Source: Bradyrhizobium sp. CCBAU 53421 (GTDB taxonomy: Bacteria; Pseudomonadota; Alphaproteobacteria; Rhizobiales; Xanthobacteraceae). Taken from it: a stretch of 64,000 nt of DNA. Where the stretch lies: the NCBI RefSeq assembly GCF_015291625.1, contig NZ_CP030047.1:4836001-4900000 (forward strand), read 5' to 3'. The position numbers were made by a program, and so were the translations under genes. The notes under the pieces were generated by a model. The model was given only the letters and a program-made list of their open reading frames with translations. It was not told the DNA's origin and did not search any database. Positions 46,510 to 56,616 of the stretch are shown in pieces (position 1 is the first letter of the stretch; every line of letters begins with the position of its first letter).

Positions 46510-49242
46510 TTACGCCGCCCCGGCGACAGGCTTGCGCCGGCGCGCGGTGCCCGGGCCCGCGGCGGGGCCACGGCGATGTCCGGCCAGGAGCTCGCGGATC
46601 TGCGTGGCCGGCTTCGGCGGGCTGAACAGATAGCCCTGCATTTCCGAGCAGCCGAGCTCGCGCAGCAATTGCTGCTGCTGCGCGGTCTCGACGCCTTCCG
46701 CGGTCGTGGTCATGCTGCGCTCGGCGGCGATGTTGACGACGGCCTCGACGATGCCGGCCGAGCCTTCCGGGTCGGCGATGTCGGTGACGAAGCAGCGGTC
46801 GATCTTGATCTTGTCGAACGGGAAGCGCTTCAGATAGCTCAGCGACGAATAGCCGGTGCCGAAATCGTCGAGCGCGATCCTGATGCCGATGGCGCGGAGC
46901 TGGTGCAGCGCGGCCAGCGCCGTCTCGTCGTCGCGGATCAGCACCGCCTCGGTGATCTCGAGCTCCAGCCGGCCCGCCGACAGGCCCGATGCCGCCAGCG
47001 CCGCGATCACCTTGAGCGCCAGCGTGCCGGTCCGGAACTGGACCGGCGAGACGTTGACCGCGAGCCTGATGTGATCGGGCCAGTTCACGGCTTCCTTGCA
47101 TGCCGTCATCAGCACCCATTCGCCAAGCTGGTTGATCAGGCCGGTCTCCTCGGCGATCGGCACGAACTCGGCCGGCGAGATCATGCCGCGCACCGGGTGG
47201 CGCCAGCGCACCAGCGCCTCGCAGCCGGTGATCTCGTTGCTGCGCAGGTCGACGCAGGGCTGGTAGTACACTTCGAGCCCGCTGCCCGCGGCGATGGTCT
47301 GCCGCAGCTCCATCTCGAGCTCGCGGCGGGCGCGGGCATCGGCGTCCATCGCCGGCTCGAAGAAGCGCGAGACGCGCCGGCCGGCCGACTTCGCCGCATA
47401 CATCGCAAGGTCGGCGTTCTTCATGATCTGGTCGAGATCGGTACCGTCCTTCGGCGCCAGCGCGATTCCGATGCTGGCATCGGTCGTGACCTGGTGGCCG
47501 AGGCATTGATAGGGCGAGCGGATCACCTCATAGATGCGGGCGACGAGGTCGGTGACCTCGACCTCGCTCTTCACGCCGGTCTGCACGATCGCGAATTCGT
47601 CGCCGCCGAGCCGCGCGACGAAATCGCCGTCGCCGATCACGCCGCTTAGCGTCCGCGCAACCGACTTGAGCAGTTCATCGCCGACCATGTGGCCGAGCGA
47701 GTCATTGACGCCCTTGAACTCGTCGATGTCGATATAGAGCACCGCGAGCTGGCTGTCTGATGTGACATGCGGCAGCTCGCGCTTGATCTCCTCGTGGAAC
47801 AGTGCGCGGTTCGGCAGGTCGGTGAGGGCATCGTAGTGGGCAAGATGCGTGATGCGTTCCTCGGCGCGGCGGCGCTCGGTGACGTCCTCGTGGGTCGCAA
47901 GCCAGCCGCCATCGGCCAGCGGCTCGTTGACGACCTGGATCGAGCGCCCGTCGGGCGTCGCGATCACCATGGTGTTGCGGATCCCGACGTCGCGCAGCAC
48001 GAGGTTGACGTAGCGCTCGACGTCGCCCTGGAACGAGCCGGTCAGGTGGCGATGCACGATGACGTCGCGGAAGCTGCAACCCGGCTGGATGACGTCGGCG
48101 GACAATCCGTACATCTCGATATAGCGCTTGTTGCAGATCACCAGCCGCTGCGCGGCATCGAACAGCAGCAGCCCCTGCGTCATGTTATTGACGGCGGTGT
48201 CGAGCCTGAGCTTCTCCAATGTCAGGCGCTGCTGCTGTGTACGGTGCTGCTGCAACAGCTTGCGCACCACCAGCGTCAGCAGGATCGCGATCGCGAGCAC
48301 GGATGCCGCGGTGATCGCGATCAGGATGCCGATCTGCTCGCGCCAGTTGGCGAGCGCCGCCTCCGTGGTGGTCGTGGCCACGACGACGATCGGGAATTTG
48401 GTCAACGCCCGGGACGACACCAGGCGATCCTTGCCGTCCACCGGGCTGGTCATCCGCGAGGTGCTCTCGGGCAGCTCGAACACCTGCTGCTGGTTGGCCG
48501 GGCCGGTGCGGAAGTTCTTCCCGATCAGCTCCTCGACATGGGGATAGCGCGCCAGCAGCGTGCCGTCGCGATGGTGCATCGAGATCGCAGCACCTTCGCC
48601 GAGCGCAACGGTCGAGAAGAATTTCTCGAAAGTCGCCGGCTCAATGCCGCGCCCGACCACGCCCAGGAACTCGCCATGCGGGCCCATAACCTTGCGGACG
48701 ATCGCGGTGGTCCAGTTTCCGCTGACGCGGCTGACCACCGGCGCGACCATCATGTCGGGCGAGTAGGGGCTGGACCTGAAGATATTGAAGTAGTCGCGGT
48801 CGGCGATCGAGGCCTGCGGCAGCGGCCAGGCGCCCGAGCTGTTGATCAGGAGACCGTCGGCGTCGAACACGTTGAGGCTGCCGACATTGGACAGCGCGTC
48901 CATCTTGGACTTGAGCATCGCATGGATGTCGACGGAGGACATCCGGCGCTTGTAGTTCTCCGGCGTCGCGATCCCGTTGTCGCGCATGAACGCGATCAGG
49001 TCACGCTGGACGACTTCGAGGTCGTCGAGCTGCTGGTCGAAATGCCGCGCCAGCAGCAGCACGGTGTTCTCGAGCTCGCGCTCGCTGTTGTGCAGGGCGC
49101 GCTCGCGGAAATTCTCCGCCATCAGGGTGGCGCCGATCGCGATCGCGGCCATCAACACGGCGCCGCCAAGGATCAGCCAGCGGATCGGACCGCTGCCGAT
49201 CACCGAGGCGACGTTGAACGAGGCACTGCCGTTTTGATTCAT
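46510..49242 (-). CDS. Sensor diguanylate cyclase/phosphodiesterase
   Basis: 910 residues: TM1 about 20-41, extracellular double-Cache-like sensor 45-300, TM2 about 303-327, PAS about 340-455 (TAVNNMTQGLLLFDAAQRLV, a PAS_7 type), GGDEF 460-625 and EAL 640-890. GGDEF motif RLGGDEFAIV is intact; the RxxD feedback site has G at the Arg position (GDGDFVARLGGDEF). EAL motif CEALVRWRHP, VNVSPVQF, LEITEAVL, LDDFGTGYSSLSYL, IKIDRCFV and AEGVET are all intact. So both synthesis and breakdown of cyclic di-GMP appear possible. The ligand of the sensor is unknown. Confidence 0.94.
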   Translation of the reverse strand: MNQNGSASFNVASVIGSGPIRWLILGGAVLMAAIAIGATLMAENFRERALHNSERELENTVLLLARHFDQQLDDLEVVQRDLIAFMRDNGIATPENYKRRMSSVDIHAMLKSKMDALSNVGSLNVFDADGLLINSSGAWPLPQASIADRDYFNIFRSSPYSPDMMVAPVVSRVSGNWTTAIVRKVMGPHGEFLGVVGRGIEPATFEKFFSTVALGEGAAISMHHRDGTLLARYPHVEELIGKNFRTGPANQQQVFELPESTSRMTSPVDGKDRLVSSRALTKFPIVVVATTTTEAALANWREQIGILIAITAASVLAIAILLTLVVRKLLQQHRTQQQRLTLEKLRLDTAVNNMTQGLLLFDAAQRLVICNKRYIEMYGLSADVIQPGCSFRDVIVHRHLTGSFQGDVERYVNLVLRDVGIRNTMVIATPDGRSIQVVNEPLADGGWLATHEDVTERRRAEERITHLAHYDALTDLPNRALFHEEIKRELPHVTSDSQLAVLYIDIDEFKGVNDSLGHMVGDELLKSVARTLSGVIGDGDFVARLGGDEFAIVQTGVKSEVEVTDLVARIYEVIRSPYQCLGHQVTTDASIGIALAPKDGTDLDQIMKNADLAMYAAKSAGRRVSRFFEPAMDADARARRELEMELRQTIAAGSGLEVYYQPCVDLRSNEITGCEALVRWRHPVRGMISPAEFVPIAEETGLINQLGEWVLMTACKEAVNWPDHIRLAVNVSPVQFRTGTLALKVIAALAASGLSAGRLELEITEAVLIRDDETALAALHQLRAIGIRIALDDFGTGYSSLSYLKRFPFDKIKIDRCFVTDIADPEGSAGIVEAVVNIAAERSMTTTAEGVETAQQQQLLRELGCSEMQGYLFSPPKPATQIRELLAGHRRGPAAGPGTARRRKPVAGAA

Positions 49243-49402
49243 CTGACGCTATCGCTTCCAGGCGTTTCGCCCGGAAGTAGCTTTCGCGCACCTCCGGCCC
49301 GCGAAAGTCGTATCCAAACGAAATGGAGCGCCGGTTAGCGAGATTGGTTAACGAATGGTTGCGGATTTGCGCGAAAGGCGCCCCGCTGAGCATCAGTCGC
49401 GA

Positions 49403-49942
49403 TCACTCGCCGGTGCGATAGTGTCCCGACTTGCCGCCGATCTTCTCGACGAGATGAATGCCCTCGATCCGCACGCCGCGCTCGACCGCCTTGATCATGT
49501 CGTAGATCGTCAGGCAGGCGACCGAGACCGCGGTCAGCGCCTCCATCTCAACGCCGGTCGGGCCCGTTACCTTGACGCTGGCGCGGACGATGCAGCCGGG
49601 CAGCTTGCGGTCGGTTGCGATATCGATCGTGACCTTGGTCAGCGCCAGCGGATGGCAGAGCGGGATCAGTTCCGAGGTTCGCTTGGCCGCCATGATGCCT
49701 GCGATCCGCGCGGTCGCCAGCACGTCGCCCTTCTTGGCCTGGCCGGTTTCGATCAGCGCCAGCGTTGCCTTGCTCATCAGGACGCGGCCTTCGGCGACCG
49801 CGGTCCGTTCGGTCGCCGGCTTGGCCGAGACGTCGACCATGCGCGCGTCGCCCTTGGCGTCGATATGGGTGAGGGTGGTGCCCGAGCCCGACGGCTCGGC
49901 TTTGGTGATAGCCTTGCTCTTGGCTTTGGTCTTCCGCGCCAT
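49403..49942 (-). CDS. moaC: Cyclic pyranopterin monophosphate synthase
   Basis: Second step of molybdenum cofactor synthesis, converting the MoaA product to cPMP. 179 residues, with an N-terminal extension of about 20 basic residues ([15 protein letters not shown]) ahead of [19 protein letters not shown]. Conserved core: [40 protein letters not shown] and the C-terminal [10 protein letters not shown] with the catalytic Lys and His region. Lies 4 bp after trpC, the usual trpDC-moaC arrangement in the group. Its partner moeA is 16 kb away. Confidence 0.96.
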   Translation of the reverse strand: MARKTKAKSKAITKAEPSGSGTTLTHIDAKGDARMVDVSAKPATERTAVAEGRVLMSKATLALIETGQAKKGDVLATARIAGIMAAKRTSELIPLCHPLALTKVTIDIATDRKLPGCIVRASVKVTGPTGVEMEALTAVSVACLTIYDMIKAVERGVRIEGIHLVEKIGGKSGHYRTGE

Positions 49943-49946
49943 CGGG

Positions 49947-50768
49947 TCAGCGCGTGCCGGTGGCGCGCGGCGCGGCCTGCCGCGTCAGTAAGGCGCGGGT
50001 GGCCGCGGTAACGTCCTGCTGGCGCATCAGGCTCTCGCCGACCAGGAAGGTCGACATCCCGACGCGCTCGAGCCGGGCGAGATCCTCGGGCGTGAAGATG
50101 CCGCTCTCGCCGACCATCAGGCGGTCGCGCGGGATCAGCGGCGCCAGCGCCTCGCTGGTCGCGAGCGTGGTCTCGAAGGTGCGCAGATTGCGGTTGTTGA
50201 CGCCGATCATCGGCGAGCGAAGCTTCAAGGCACGATCGAGCTCGGCGCGGTCGTGGATCTCGACCAGCACGTCCATGCCGTGGCCGAGCGCTGCGTCCTC
50301 GATCTCGCTTGCCGCCGTATCGTCGAGCGCGGCCATGATGATCAGGATGCAGTCGGCACCATGGGCGCGTGCCTCCGCCACCTGGTAGGTGTCGAACATG
50401 AAATCCTTGCGCAGCACGGGTAGGTTGGTCGCCGCGCGGGCCGCGACCATGAAGTCGAGATGGCCCTGGAACGAGGGCGCGTCGGTCAGCACCGACAGGC
50501 ACGCCGCGCCGCCGGCCTCATAAGCCTTCGCGAGATCAGGCGGATCGAAGTCGGCGCGGATCAGCCCCTTCGAGGGCGAGGCCTTCTTCACTTCCGCGAT
50601 CAGCGCGTAGTCGCCGCGTGCATGCTTGTCCTTCAGCGCACGGACGAAGCCGCGCGGGGCCGAGGCCGATTTCGCCTGCGCCTCGACCTCGGCGAGCGGA
50701 CGCGCGCGCTTCGCGGCGGCGATCTCCTCGCGCTTGTAGGCCTCGATCTTGGTCAGGATGTCGGACAT
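49947..50768 (-). CDS. trpC: Indole-3-glycerol phosphate synthase
   Basis: Fourth step of tryptophan synthesis, TIM barrel of 273 residues. Seen: [41 protein letters not shown] with the KxSPSxG phosphate site, [34 protein letters not shown] (catalytic Lys) and [18 protein letters not shown]. It is 15 bp downstream of trpD and 4 bp before moaC. Operon trpD-trpC-moaC. Confidence 0.97.
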   Translation of the reverse strand: MSDILTKIEAYKREEIAAAKRARPLAEVEAQAKSASAPRGFVRALKDKHARGDYALIAEVKKASPSKGLIRADFDPPDLAKAYEAGGAACLSVLTDAPSFQGHLDFMVAARAATNLPVLRKDFMFDTYQVAEARAHGADCILIIMAALDDTAASEIEDAALGHGMDVLVEIHDRAELDRALKLRSPMIGVNNRNLRTFETTLATSEALAPLIPRDRLMVGESGIFTPEDLARLERVGMSTFLVGESLMRQQDVTAATRALLTRQAAPRATGTR

Positions 50769-50783
50769 CGCTTAACGCCTTGC

Positions 50784-51797
50784 TTAACCATTCGAAACCG
50801 CGACCAGATGCTTCAGTCGCGCAGCGGCAGCACCGCTGTCGAGCGATTGCACTCCGATCGCTACGCCCTCTTTGAGGTCCTTGGCGCGGCCGGCCACGAT
50901 CAGCGCGGCGGCCGCGTTGAGCAGGGCGACGTCGCGATAGGCGCTCGGCTTGCCCTGGAGCACGCTCGACAGCGCGATCGCATTGGCATCGGCGTCGCCG
51001 CCCTTCAGCGCTTCGCCGCCGACGCGGCCGAGGCCGGCATCTTCCGGCGTCACTTCCGACGTCCTGATCTCGCCGTTCTCGAGCGTTGCAACGAAGGTCG
51101 GGCCGGTGAGGGTGATCTCGTCGAGGCCATCGGAGCCGTGCACGACCCAGACCTTGTCCGAGCCGAGGTTCTTCAGCACCTGGGCCAGCGGCTGCACCCA
51201 TTGCCGCGAGAACACGCCGACCATCTGCCGCTTGACGCCGGCCGGGTTCGATAGCGGCCCGAGCAGATTGAAGATGGTACGGGTGGCGAGTTCGACCCGG
51301 GTCGGGCCGACATTCTTCATCGCCGGGTGATGCGCGGGCGCGAACATGAAGCCGATGCCGGCTTCCTTGACGCAGCGGCCGACCTGCGAAGGCGTCAGGT
51401 CGAGCTTGACCCCGAGCGAGGCCAGCACGTCGGCGGCGCCCGAACGCGACGACAGCGCGCGATTGCCATGCTTGGCGACCGGCACGCCGGCGCCGGCCAC
51501 GATGAAGGCCGCGCAGGTCGAGACGTTGACCGAACCGGAGCCGTCGCCGCCGGTGCCGACGATGTCGACGGCCTCCGCAGGTGCGGTGACCGGCAGCATC
51601 TTGCTGCGCATCGCGCTCACCGCGCCGGTGATCTCCTCGACGGTCTCGCCGCGCACCCGCAGCGCCATCAACAGCCCGCCCATCTGCGAGGGGGTGGCCT
51701 CGCCGGACATCATGCTGTCGAAGGCGGACGCCGCCTCTTCACGCGTCAGCGTGGCGCCGGTGGCGACTTTTCCGATGATCGATTTCAGGTCGTCCAT
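50784..51797 (-). CDS. trpD: Anthranilate phosphoribosyltransferase
   Basis: Second step of tryptophan synthesis, 337 residues. Motifs: [21 protein letters not shown] (PRPP loop), [56 protein letters not shown] and [16 protein letters not shown]. No trpG is next to it; the genus usually carries a trpE-trpG fusion elsewhere. 69 bp separate it from the ppiD-like gene, so the run may start there. Confidence 0.97.
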   Translation of the reverse strand: MDDLKSIIGKVATGATLTREEAASAFDSMMSGEATPSQMGGLLMALRVRGETVEEITGAVSAMRSKMLPVTAPAEAVDIVGTGGDGSGSVNVSTCAAFIVAGAGVPVAKHGNRALSSRSGAADVLASLGVKLDLTPSQVGRCVKEAGIGFMFAPAHHPAMKNVGPTRVELATRTIFNLLGPLSNPAGVKRQMVGVFSRQWVQPLAQVLKNLGSDKVWVVHGSDGLDEITLTGPTFVATLENGEIRTSEVTPEDAGLGRVGGEALKGGDADANAIALSSVLQGKPSAYRDVALLNAAAALIVAGRAKDLKEGVAIGVQSLDSGAAAARLKHLVAVSNG

Positions 51798-51866
51798 TCG
51801 CTGGCTCAGGGTCTGTTGTTGGAGCTTGATCCCGCACGGCGCGTCGCCGCGCCGTCCCGATCATGC

Positions 51867-53768
51867 TCAATTATTTGCGCCTGTCACCTGTGCGAAGGCT
51901 GCCTGGTTGACGCTCACGCCGATGTCGGTCTCGATCTTCGCGACATATTGCGCGACCTGCTCGTCGCTGAGCGAGCGCCGCAGCGCCTCGGTGAGCTGCT
52001 TGACCTCGTTGGAGGCGAAGTCGACCGGAGGCACCGTCACGTCGGTGACGCGGAACACCACCCACTGGCTGCCGCCGGCCGCCGAGGTCTGCCCGTCGCC
52101 GTCCTTGGCGGTGCGGAATGCGGCCGCGATCACGCCGGCCGGTACGTTGGGCAACGTGGCCTCGCGGCGGAAGTTCGCGGCGGTCTCGACCTTGACGCCG
52201 GCCGCCGTGGCTTCGTCGGCGAGCTTGGCGCCGCTGTCGAGCTTCTGGACGATCTCGGTCGCCTTGGCGCGCAGCTTGGCGGAAATCTGGTCCTCGCGCC
52301 ACTTGGCCTCGACCTGGTCGCGGACCTCGTCGAGGGTGCGCTCGCGCGACGGCGTGATGCCTGTTACGTCGTACCAGACATAGCCGTTGTTGAACTGGAT
52401 CGGATCGTTGTCGACGCCGACGTCGCTGTTGAAGGCCTGCGACACCACGTCGAGGCCGCGCGGGATGTTCGACGCGACCTGGCCGTTCGGCAGACGCCCC
52501 GAGCGATCGATGGCGTCGATGGTGACGGCGGTCAGCTTCAGCTTCTGCGCCGCGTCGAGGACGCTGGAGCCGCCGCCGCGCTCGTCTTCCATCTTGTCGC
52601 GGAGCTCGGCGACCTTGGCGCGGGCGCGCTCGGTCGCGATCTCGCTCTTCACCTGCTGCGCAAGGCTCTCATAGCTCGGGGTCGTGCCGGGCTCGATCTT
52701 GCCGACCTTGACCAGCGCGACGCCGAAGCGGCCCTGCACCGGCTGGCTGACTTCACCTGCGGGCAGGGAGAAGGCGGCGTCGCCGACGGCCGGATCGAGG
52801 ATCGCAGACTTCGCGACCAGGCCGAGATTGACGTCGGCGGGATTGAGCTTGCGCTCCTTGGCGATGTCGTCGAACGAGGTGCCCGAGGTGATGCGGGCGC
52901 GGGCCGCCTGCGCCTCTCCGGCGTCCGGAAACACGATCTGCGAGACCTCGCGCTTCTCCGGCTTGCTGAGCCGGTCCTTGCGCTCCTCGAAGATCTTTCT
53001 GGCATCGTCGTCGGACACGGTCTCCCACTTGCCGATTTCTTCCGGCGTGATCGCGACGAAGGCGATCTTGCGGTACTCGGGCGCCCGGAACTGGACCTTG
53101 TGATCCTCGAAATAGGCGGCGAGCGCCTCGGGCGAGGGCGGATCGATGGTGCCCGCCTGCGCGGCGCCGAGCGTGACGAAGTCGATCGAGCGCTGCTCGT
53201 TCTGGAAACGGGTCAGCGCCTCGACGATTGCCTTGGTCGGCTCGATCCCGGACGAGATGGTGCCGGCGATCTGCCGCCGCAGGCCGACGCGGCGCTGCTC
53301 GGCGATGTAGCGGCCCTCGGTGTAGCCGAAGTTGCGGATCACGGACTGGAAGCGCTGCGGATCGAACTGGCCGTTGAGGCCCTTGAAGTTCGGATCGTTG
53401 TAGATGGTGCGCAGCACCTCGGCATCGGACTGGTTGAGGCCCATGCGGCGCGCTTCCTCGTCCAGCGCGGCCTCAGCCAGCGTCTGCTGCAGCACCTGGC
53501 GGTCAATCCCGAAGGCGCGCGCCTGCTCCGGGGTCAGCGGACGGCCGAACTGGCGGCCGAGCTGCTGCAGGCGGTCGGTATAGATCTGGCGGAACTGCTC
53601 GGCCGAAATCTCGGTCCCGCCCACCTTGGCGAAGGTCGACTGGCCAAATCCCCTGAAAATGTCGGCAATGCCCCAAATTCCGAAACTGACGATCAAAACG
53701 CCCATCACGACGGCCATAATCGTCTTGCCGAGCCAGTTTGATGAGGCTTTCCGCATTCCTCGAAGCAT
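51867..53768 (-). CDS. PpiD-like periplasmic folding chaperone
   Basis: 633 residues. One N-terminal membrane anchor (TIMAVVMGVLIVSFGIWGIA) and a SurA_N-type domain (FAKVGGTEISAEQFRQIYTD), followed by a parvulin-like segment around 260-370 (EVSQIVFPDAGEA to GRFGVALVKVGKIEPG) and a second chaperone-like region to the C-terminus. This is the PpiD layout: SecYEG-linked helper for proteins leaving the translocon. In many PpiD proteins the parvulin domain is catalytically weak. It is divergent from tpiA and upstream of trpD. Confidence 0.93.
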   Translation of the reverse strand: MLRGMRKASSNWLGKTIMAVVMGVLIVSFGIWGIADIFRGFGQSTFAKVGGTEISAEQFRQIYTDRLQQLGRQFGRPLTPEQARAFGIDRQVLQQTLAEAALDEEARRMGLNQSDAEVLRTIYNDPNFKGLNGQFDPQRFQSVIRNFGYTEGRYIAEQRRVGLRRQIAGTISSGIEPTKAIVEALTRFQNEQRSIDFVTLGAAQAGTIDPPSPEALAAYFEDHKVQFRAPEYRKIAFVAITPEEIGKWETVSDDDARKIFEERKDRLSKPEKREVSQIVFPDAGEAQAARARITSGTSFDDIAKERKLNPADVNLGLVAKSAILDPAVGDAAFSLPAGEVSQPVQGRFGVALVKVGKIEPGTTPSYESLAQQVKSEIATERARAKVAELRDKMEDERGGGSSVLDAAQKLKLTAVTIDAIDRSGRLPNGQVASNIPRGLDVVSQAFNSDVGVDNDPIQFNNGYVWYDVTGITPSRERTLDEVRDQVEAKWREDQISAKLRAKATEIVQKLDSGAKLADEATAAGVKVETAANFRREATLPNVPAGVIAAAFRTAKDGDGQTSAAGGSQWVVFRVTDVTVPPVDFASNEVKQLTEALRRSLSDEQVAQYVAKIETDIGVSVNQAAFAQVTGANN

Positions 53769-54008
53769 GGGTCCAACTTGTTTTGCAGGTGGGGAACCGG
53801 TTCGTGCCCAAGAGGGAGCAAAGGTCGAGACCTTTTGTCCAGCAACAGGGCGTCACCGAATTGAAAACGCTTATAAAGTGGCTCGTGTCCCCCGGCAACC
53901 TCGGGCGCGCGGGCGGAAGCGTCGCACGGTGGACGCGAAGGCGTGCTCTGGAAGTCGCCGCCCGGCTCTGGTAGCGCAAGACGACGCTTGAATGATGGGA
54001 AATCCGAC

Positions 54009-54761
54009 ATGACCGACGCCATCCGGCCGCTGATCGCCGGCAACTGGAAAATGAACGGCCTGAAATCCTCTTTTGCCGAGTTCGACGCGATGCTGGCCGG
54101 CGCCGGCGACGTCGCCGGAAAGGCCGATCTCCTGGTCTGTCCGCCGGCGACATTGGTCGGGGCCTTTGCCGACAAGGCGCGCGGCTCGAAGGTCGCCGTC
54201 GGCGCCCAGGATTGCCATCCGAAGGCCTCGGGTGCCCACACCGGCGACCTCTCGGCCGAAATGTTCAAAGACCTCGGCGCGGTCGCCATCATCGTCGGCC
54301 ATTCCGAACGGCGCGCCGACCATGGCGAGACCGACGCCCTGATTCGGCAGAAGGCGGAGGCCGTCTGGCGCGCCGGCCTGACCGCGATCGTCTGCATCGG
54401 CGAGACGCGTGAGCAGCGCGACGCCGGCAAGACGCTCGATGTCTGCGGCACCCAGCTTGCGGGCTCGCTGCCCGATGGCGCGACCGCGGCCAACCTGGTG
54501 GTGGCCTATGAGCCGGTCTGGGCGATCGGCACCGGCCTGACCCCGACCGCCGGGGATGTCGAGGAAGTTCACAGGTTTATCCGAGGTCAGCTCACCGATC
54601 GCTTCAAGGGCGAGGGAAACCGGATCAGGATCCTCTATGGCGGCTCGGTGAAGCCGTCGAACGCGGCCGAGCTGATGGCCGTCGCCAACGTCAACGGCGC
54701 GCTGGTCGGTGGCGCCAGCCTGAAGGCCGCGGACTTTTTGGCGATCGCCGCGGGCTGCTAG
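54009..54761 (+). CDS. tpiA: Triose-phosphate isomerase
   Basis: Interconverts dihydroxyacetone phosphate and glyceraldehyde 3-phosphate. 250 residues from ATG 54009 ([17 protein letters not shown]). Catalytic Lys in GNWKMNG, His in VGHSERR, Glu in [15 protein letters not shown], and the phosphate loop [12 protein letters not shown]. The 240-bp gap to ppiD holds the divergent promoters. Translated in the direction of secG and pyrG. Confidence 0.98.
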   Translation: MTDAIRPLIAGNWKMNGLKSSFAEFDAMLAGAGDVAGKADLLVCPPATLVGAFADKARGSKVAVGAQDCHPKASGAHTGDLSAEMFKDLGAVAIIVGHSERRADHGETDALIRQKAEAVWRAGLTAIVCIGETREQRDAGKTLDVCGTQLAGSLPDGATAANLVVAYEPVWAIGTGLTPTAGDVEEVHRFIRGQLTDRFKGEGNRIRILYGGSVKPSNAAELMAVANVNGALVGGASLKAADFLAIAAGC

Positions 54762-54783
54762 GCGGGGCGCCGAGCTCTCACAC

Positions 54784-54888
54784 CGTCACCCTGAGGAGCG
54801 CGCAACGCGCGCGTCTCGAAGGGTCGACGGCCCGGCCAGTGGCCGATTCATCCTTCGAGGCTCGCTCCGCTCGCACCTCAGGATGACG
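54784..54888. repeat. Dispersed palindrome after tpiA
   Basis: Arms CGTCACCCTGAGG (54784-54796) and CCTCAGGATGACG (54876-54888) are complementary with one mismatch, and the inner part TCTCGAAGG / CCTTCGAGG also pairs. This kind of element recurs in Bradyrhizobium intergenic regions and could act as a bidirectional terminator between tpiA and the convergent GNAT gene. Confidence 0.6.
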
Positions 54889-54902
54889 GGGGTGCTGCTG
54901 CT

Positions 54903-55439
54903 TCACGCGGTCGTCGCCGTCGCCCCAATCCGCTTCCAATAGATCATCGTCCCGGTGAGGCCGCCATGCGGCTTCAGCGCGTAGTCCGGAATGATGCCGC
55001 TGAGCTGAAAGCCTTGCTTTTCGTAGAGCGGTGCGGCGCCGTCGTCGACGGCGGTGTCGAGCACCAGCAGGGTGCGTCCGTGCTCGACGGCGAGCTGCTC
55101 GGCGGCGCGCAGCAATGCGGTGGCGACGCCGCGATGGCGGTGAGCGAGACGCGTCATCATCTTGGCGATCTCGGCGCGGTGCGGCTGGTTCGGCGGCAGC
55201 TTCAGCAGCAGCGTCACGGTGGCGATCAGGTCAGTGCCGTCGAACGCGCCGAGAACGATTCGCTCGCCGCATGCGGCGGCAGCAAGCGAGTCCTGCCAGA
55301 ATGCGTCGGCTTCCTCAGGCGACAGCGGATGCATGAAGCTGACGGAGCCGCCGCTGGCGACGGTCTCGATCAGGAGCTCGCCGAGCGCACCGCGGATCTC
55401 GGGTCCATCGGTGAGCGGCTTAATGGCAAAATGCGACAT
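54903..55439 (-). CDS. GNAT-family N-acetyltransferase
   Basis: 178 residues of GNAT fold: FMHPLSPEEADAFWQDSLAA, IATVTLLLKLPPNQPHRAEI, MMTRLAHRHRGVATALLRAA (the acetyl-CoA loop, RHRGVAT as Q/RxxGxG/A) and LLVLDTAVDDGAAPLYEKQG. Ends with YWKRIG. Acceptor substrate unknown. It is 3 bp after the XRE/cupin regulator and surely in one operon with it, as is frequent for such pairs. Confidence 0.9.
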   Translation of the reverse strand: MSHFAIKPLTDGPEIRGALGELLIETVASGGSVSFMHPLSPEEADAFWQDSLAAAACGERIVLGAFDGTDLIATVTLLLKLPPNQPHRAEIAKMMTRLAHRHRGVATALLRAAEQLAVEHGRTLLVLDTAVDDGAAPLYEKQGFQLSGIIPDYALKPHGGLTGTMIYWKRIGATATTA

Positions 55440-55442
55440 GCA

Positions 55443-56009
55443 TCAGCTCCGGGCCAGGGCGACCACGTAGCTGCACCCGGCATTGGTTTCATTGGCGAAG
55501 GTCGTTTCCGCCGGCGGGCCGAAGCCGAGGCAATCGCCGCCCGCGAGCACGTGGCGCGCACCGCCTTCGGTGATGACGAGGCTGCCGCTCAAGACCCAGA
55601 CCAGCTGGCGGATATGCGCGTAGGACGAAGCGGGCAGGGTCACGGATTGCTTCGGCGGCAGCTCGACCCGCACCAGCTCAACCGGATGATCGGGACGGCT
55701 GAACACCTGGCGGCGCAGATAGCCGGTTTCGGGATCGCGCCAGACCGGCTGTGTGGTGGCGCGCGACAGCCGCTCGCCCTGGCCCTCGGCGCGCAGCATC
55801 AACCCGGCCAGCGTCAGATCGAAGGCCGAGGCGAGCCGTACCAGCACCACCGCGGTCGGGCTGACCTCGGCGCGCTCGATCTTGCTGATGGTTGCCTTCG
55901 AGACGCCGGAGCGTTCGGCAAGCTCGGCCAGCGACCAGCCCCGGCCGTCGCGCTCCAGCCTGATTCGCCGTGCCAGGCGTTGGCTCAGATCGTCTACTAA
56001 AATATCCAT
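55443..56009 (-). CDS. XRE-family regulator with cupin domain
   Basis: 188 residues from ATG 56009. The HTH_3 domain covers residues 5-65 (LARRIRLERDGRGWSLAELA, SGVSKATISKIERAEVSPTA), and a cupin domain about 105-185 (LVRVELPPKQSVTLPASSYA, QLVWVLSGSLVITEGGARHV, GFGPPAETTFANE). Such regulators often sense small metabolites through the cupin. Probably controls the downstream GNAT gene and itself. The promoter region is AT-rich (TATCCATATGTCTATTATAG). Confidence 0.9.
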   Translation of the reverse strand: MDILVDDLSQRLARRIRLERDGRGWSLAELAERSGVSKATISKIERAEVSPTAVVLVRLASAFDLTLAGLMLRAEGQGERLSRATTQPVWRDPETGYLRRQVFSRPDHPVELVRVELPPKQSVTLPASSYAHIRQLVWVLSGSLVITEGGARHVLAGGDCLGFGPPAETTFANETNAGCSYVVALARS

Positions 56010-56213
56010 ATGTCTATTATAGTGGAATTTTCCGATTCCGATCAAGGCTCGGGCTGGTGCAATCGGCGCCGCTTGTGATGTCGGCCATTGCGACTATCTC
56101 GGGGGTGACAATGCCCGGTCCAATCGTGTAACAGGGCGCGACTTCACGAAAACCCGTAAAGCCGATAGCGCCGTTTGTCTGGCCGCTTGGCGGCTTGTGA
56201 CGGAAGGCTTGCG

Positions 56214-56603
56214 ATGCAGACTGTCGTTATCATTGTTCATCTCATGATCGTCGCCGTCATGATCGGCGCCGTGCTGTTGCAGAAATCAGAAGGTGGTGGC
56301 CTTGGCATGGGCGGCGGCGCCGGCTTCATGTCGAGCCGCGGCACCGCGAATCTGCTGACCCGGACCACCGCGATCCTCGCGGTCGGCTTCTTCCTGACCA
56401 GCCTGTTCCTTTCCTGGTACGCGGGCTACGACCGCAAGCCGAGCTCGATCATCGGCACCGGGGCACCGGCGCAGACCCAGCCGGCCGGCGGCGCGCCGCT
56501 GACGCCTCCGACCTCCGGCGGCATCCTCGATTCGCTGAAGAAGACCGACGAGCAGCAAGGGCAGCAGGCCCCGAGCGGCCCGCAGGCACCACGGTCGCAA
56601 TAA
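56214..56603 (+). CDS. secG: Preprotein translocase subunit SecG
   Basis: 129 residues; the start at 56214 (MQTVVIIVHLMIVAVMIGAV) is the family N-terminus with GGAAGG at 56201-56206. Two membrane helices: residues 2-21 and about 52-70. Between them is LLQKSEGGGLGMGGGAGFMS and SSRGTANLLTRTTA, the SecG signature. The tail after helix 2 is Pro/Gln-rich (PAQTQPAGGAPLTPP). It joins SecYE in the translocon. Located before pyrG as in related genomes. Confidence 0.95.
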   Translation: MQTVVIIVHLMIVAVMIGAVLLQKSEGGGLGMGGGAGFMSSRGTANLLTRTTAILAVGFFLTSLFLSWYAGYDRKPSSIIGTGAPAQTQPAGGAPLTPPTSGGILDSLKKTDEQQGQQAPSGPQAPRSQ

Positions 56604-56616
56604 AGCAGGGTGGCCA

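Noticed and set aside
51327..53741. 804-codon plus-strand open frame opposite ppiD and trpD
   Set aside because: Covers two recognised genes on the other strand; composition is Arg/Asp/Leu-rich as expected for an antisense frame.
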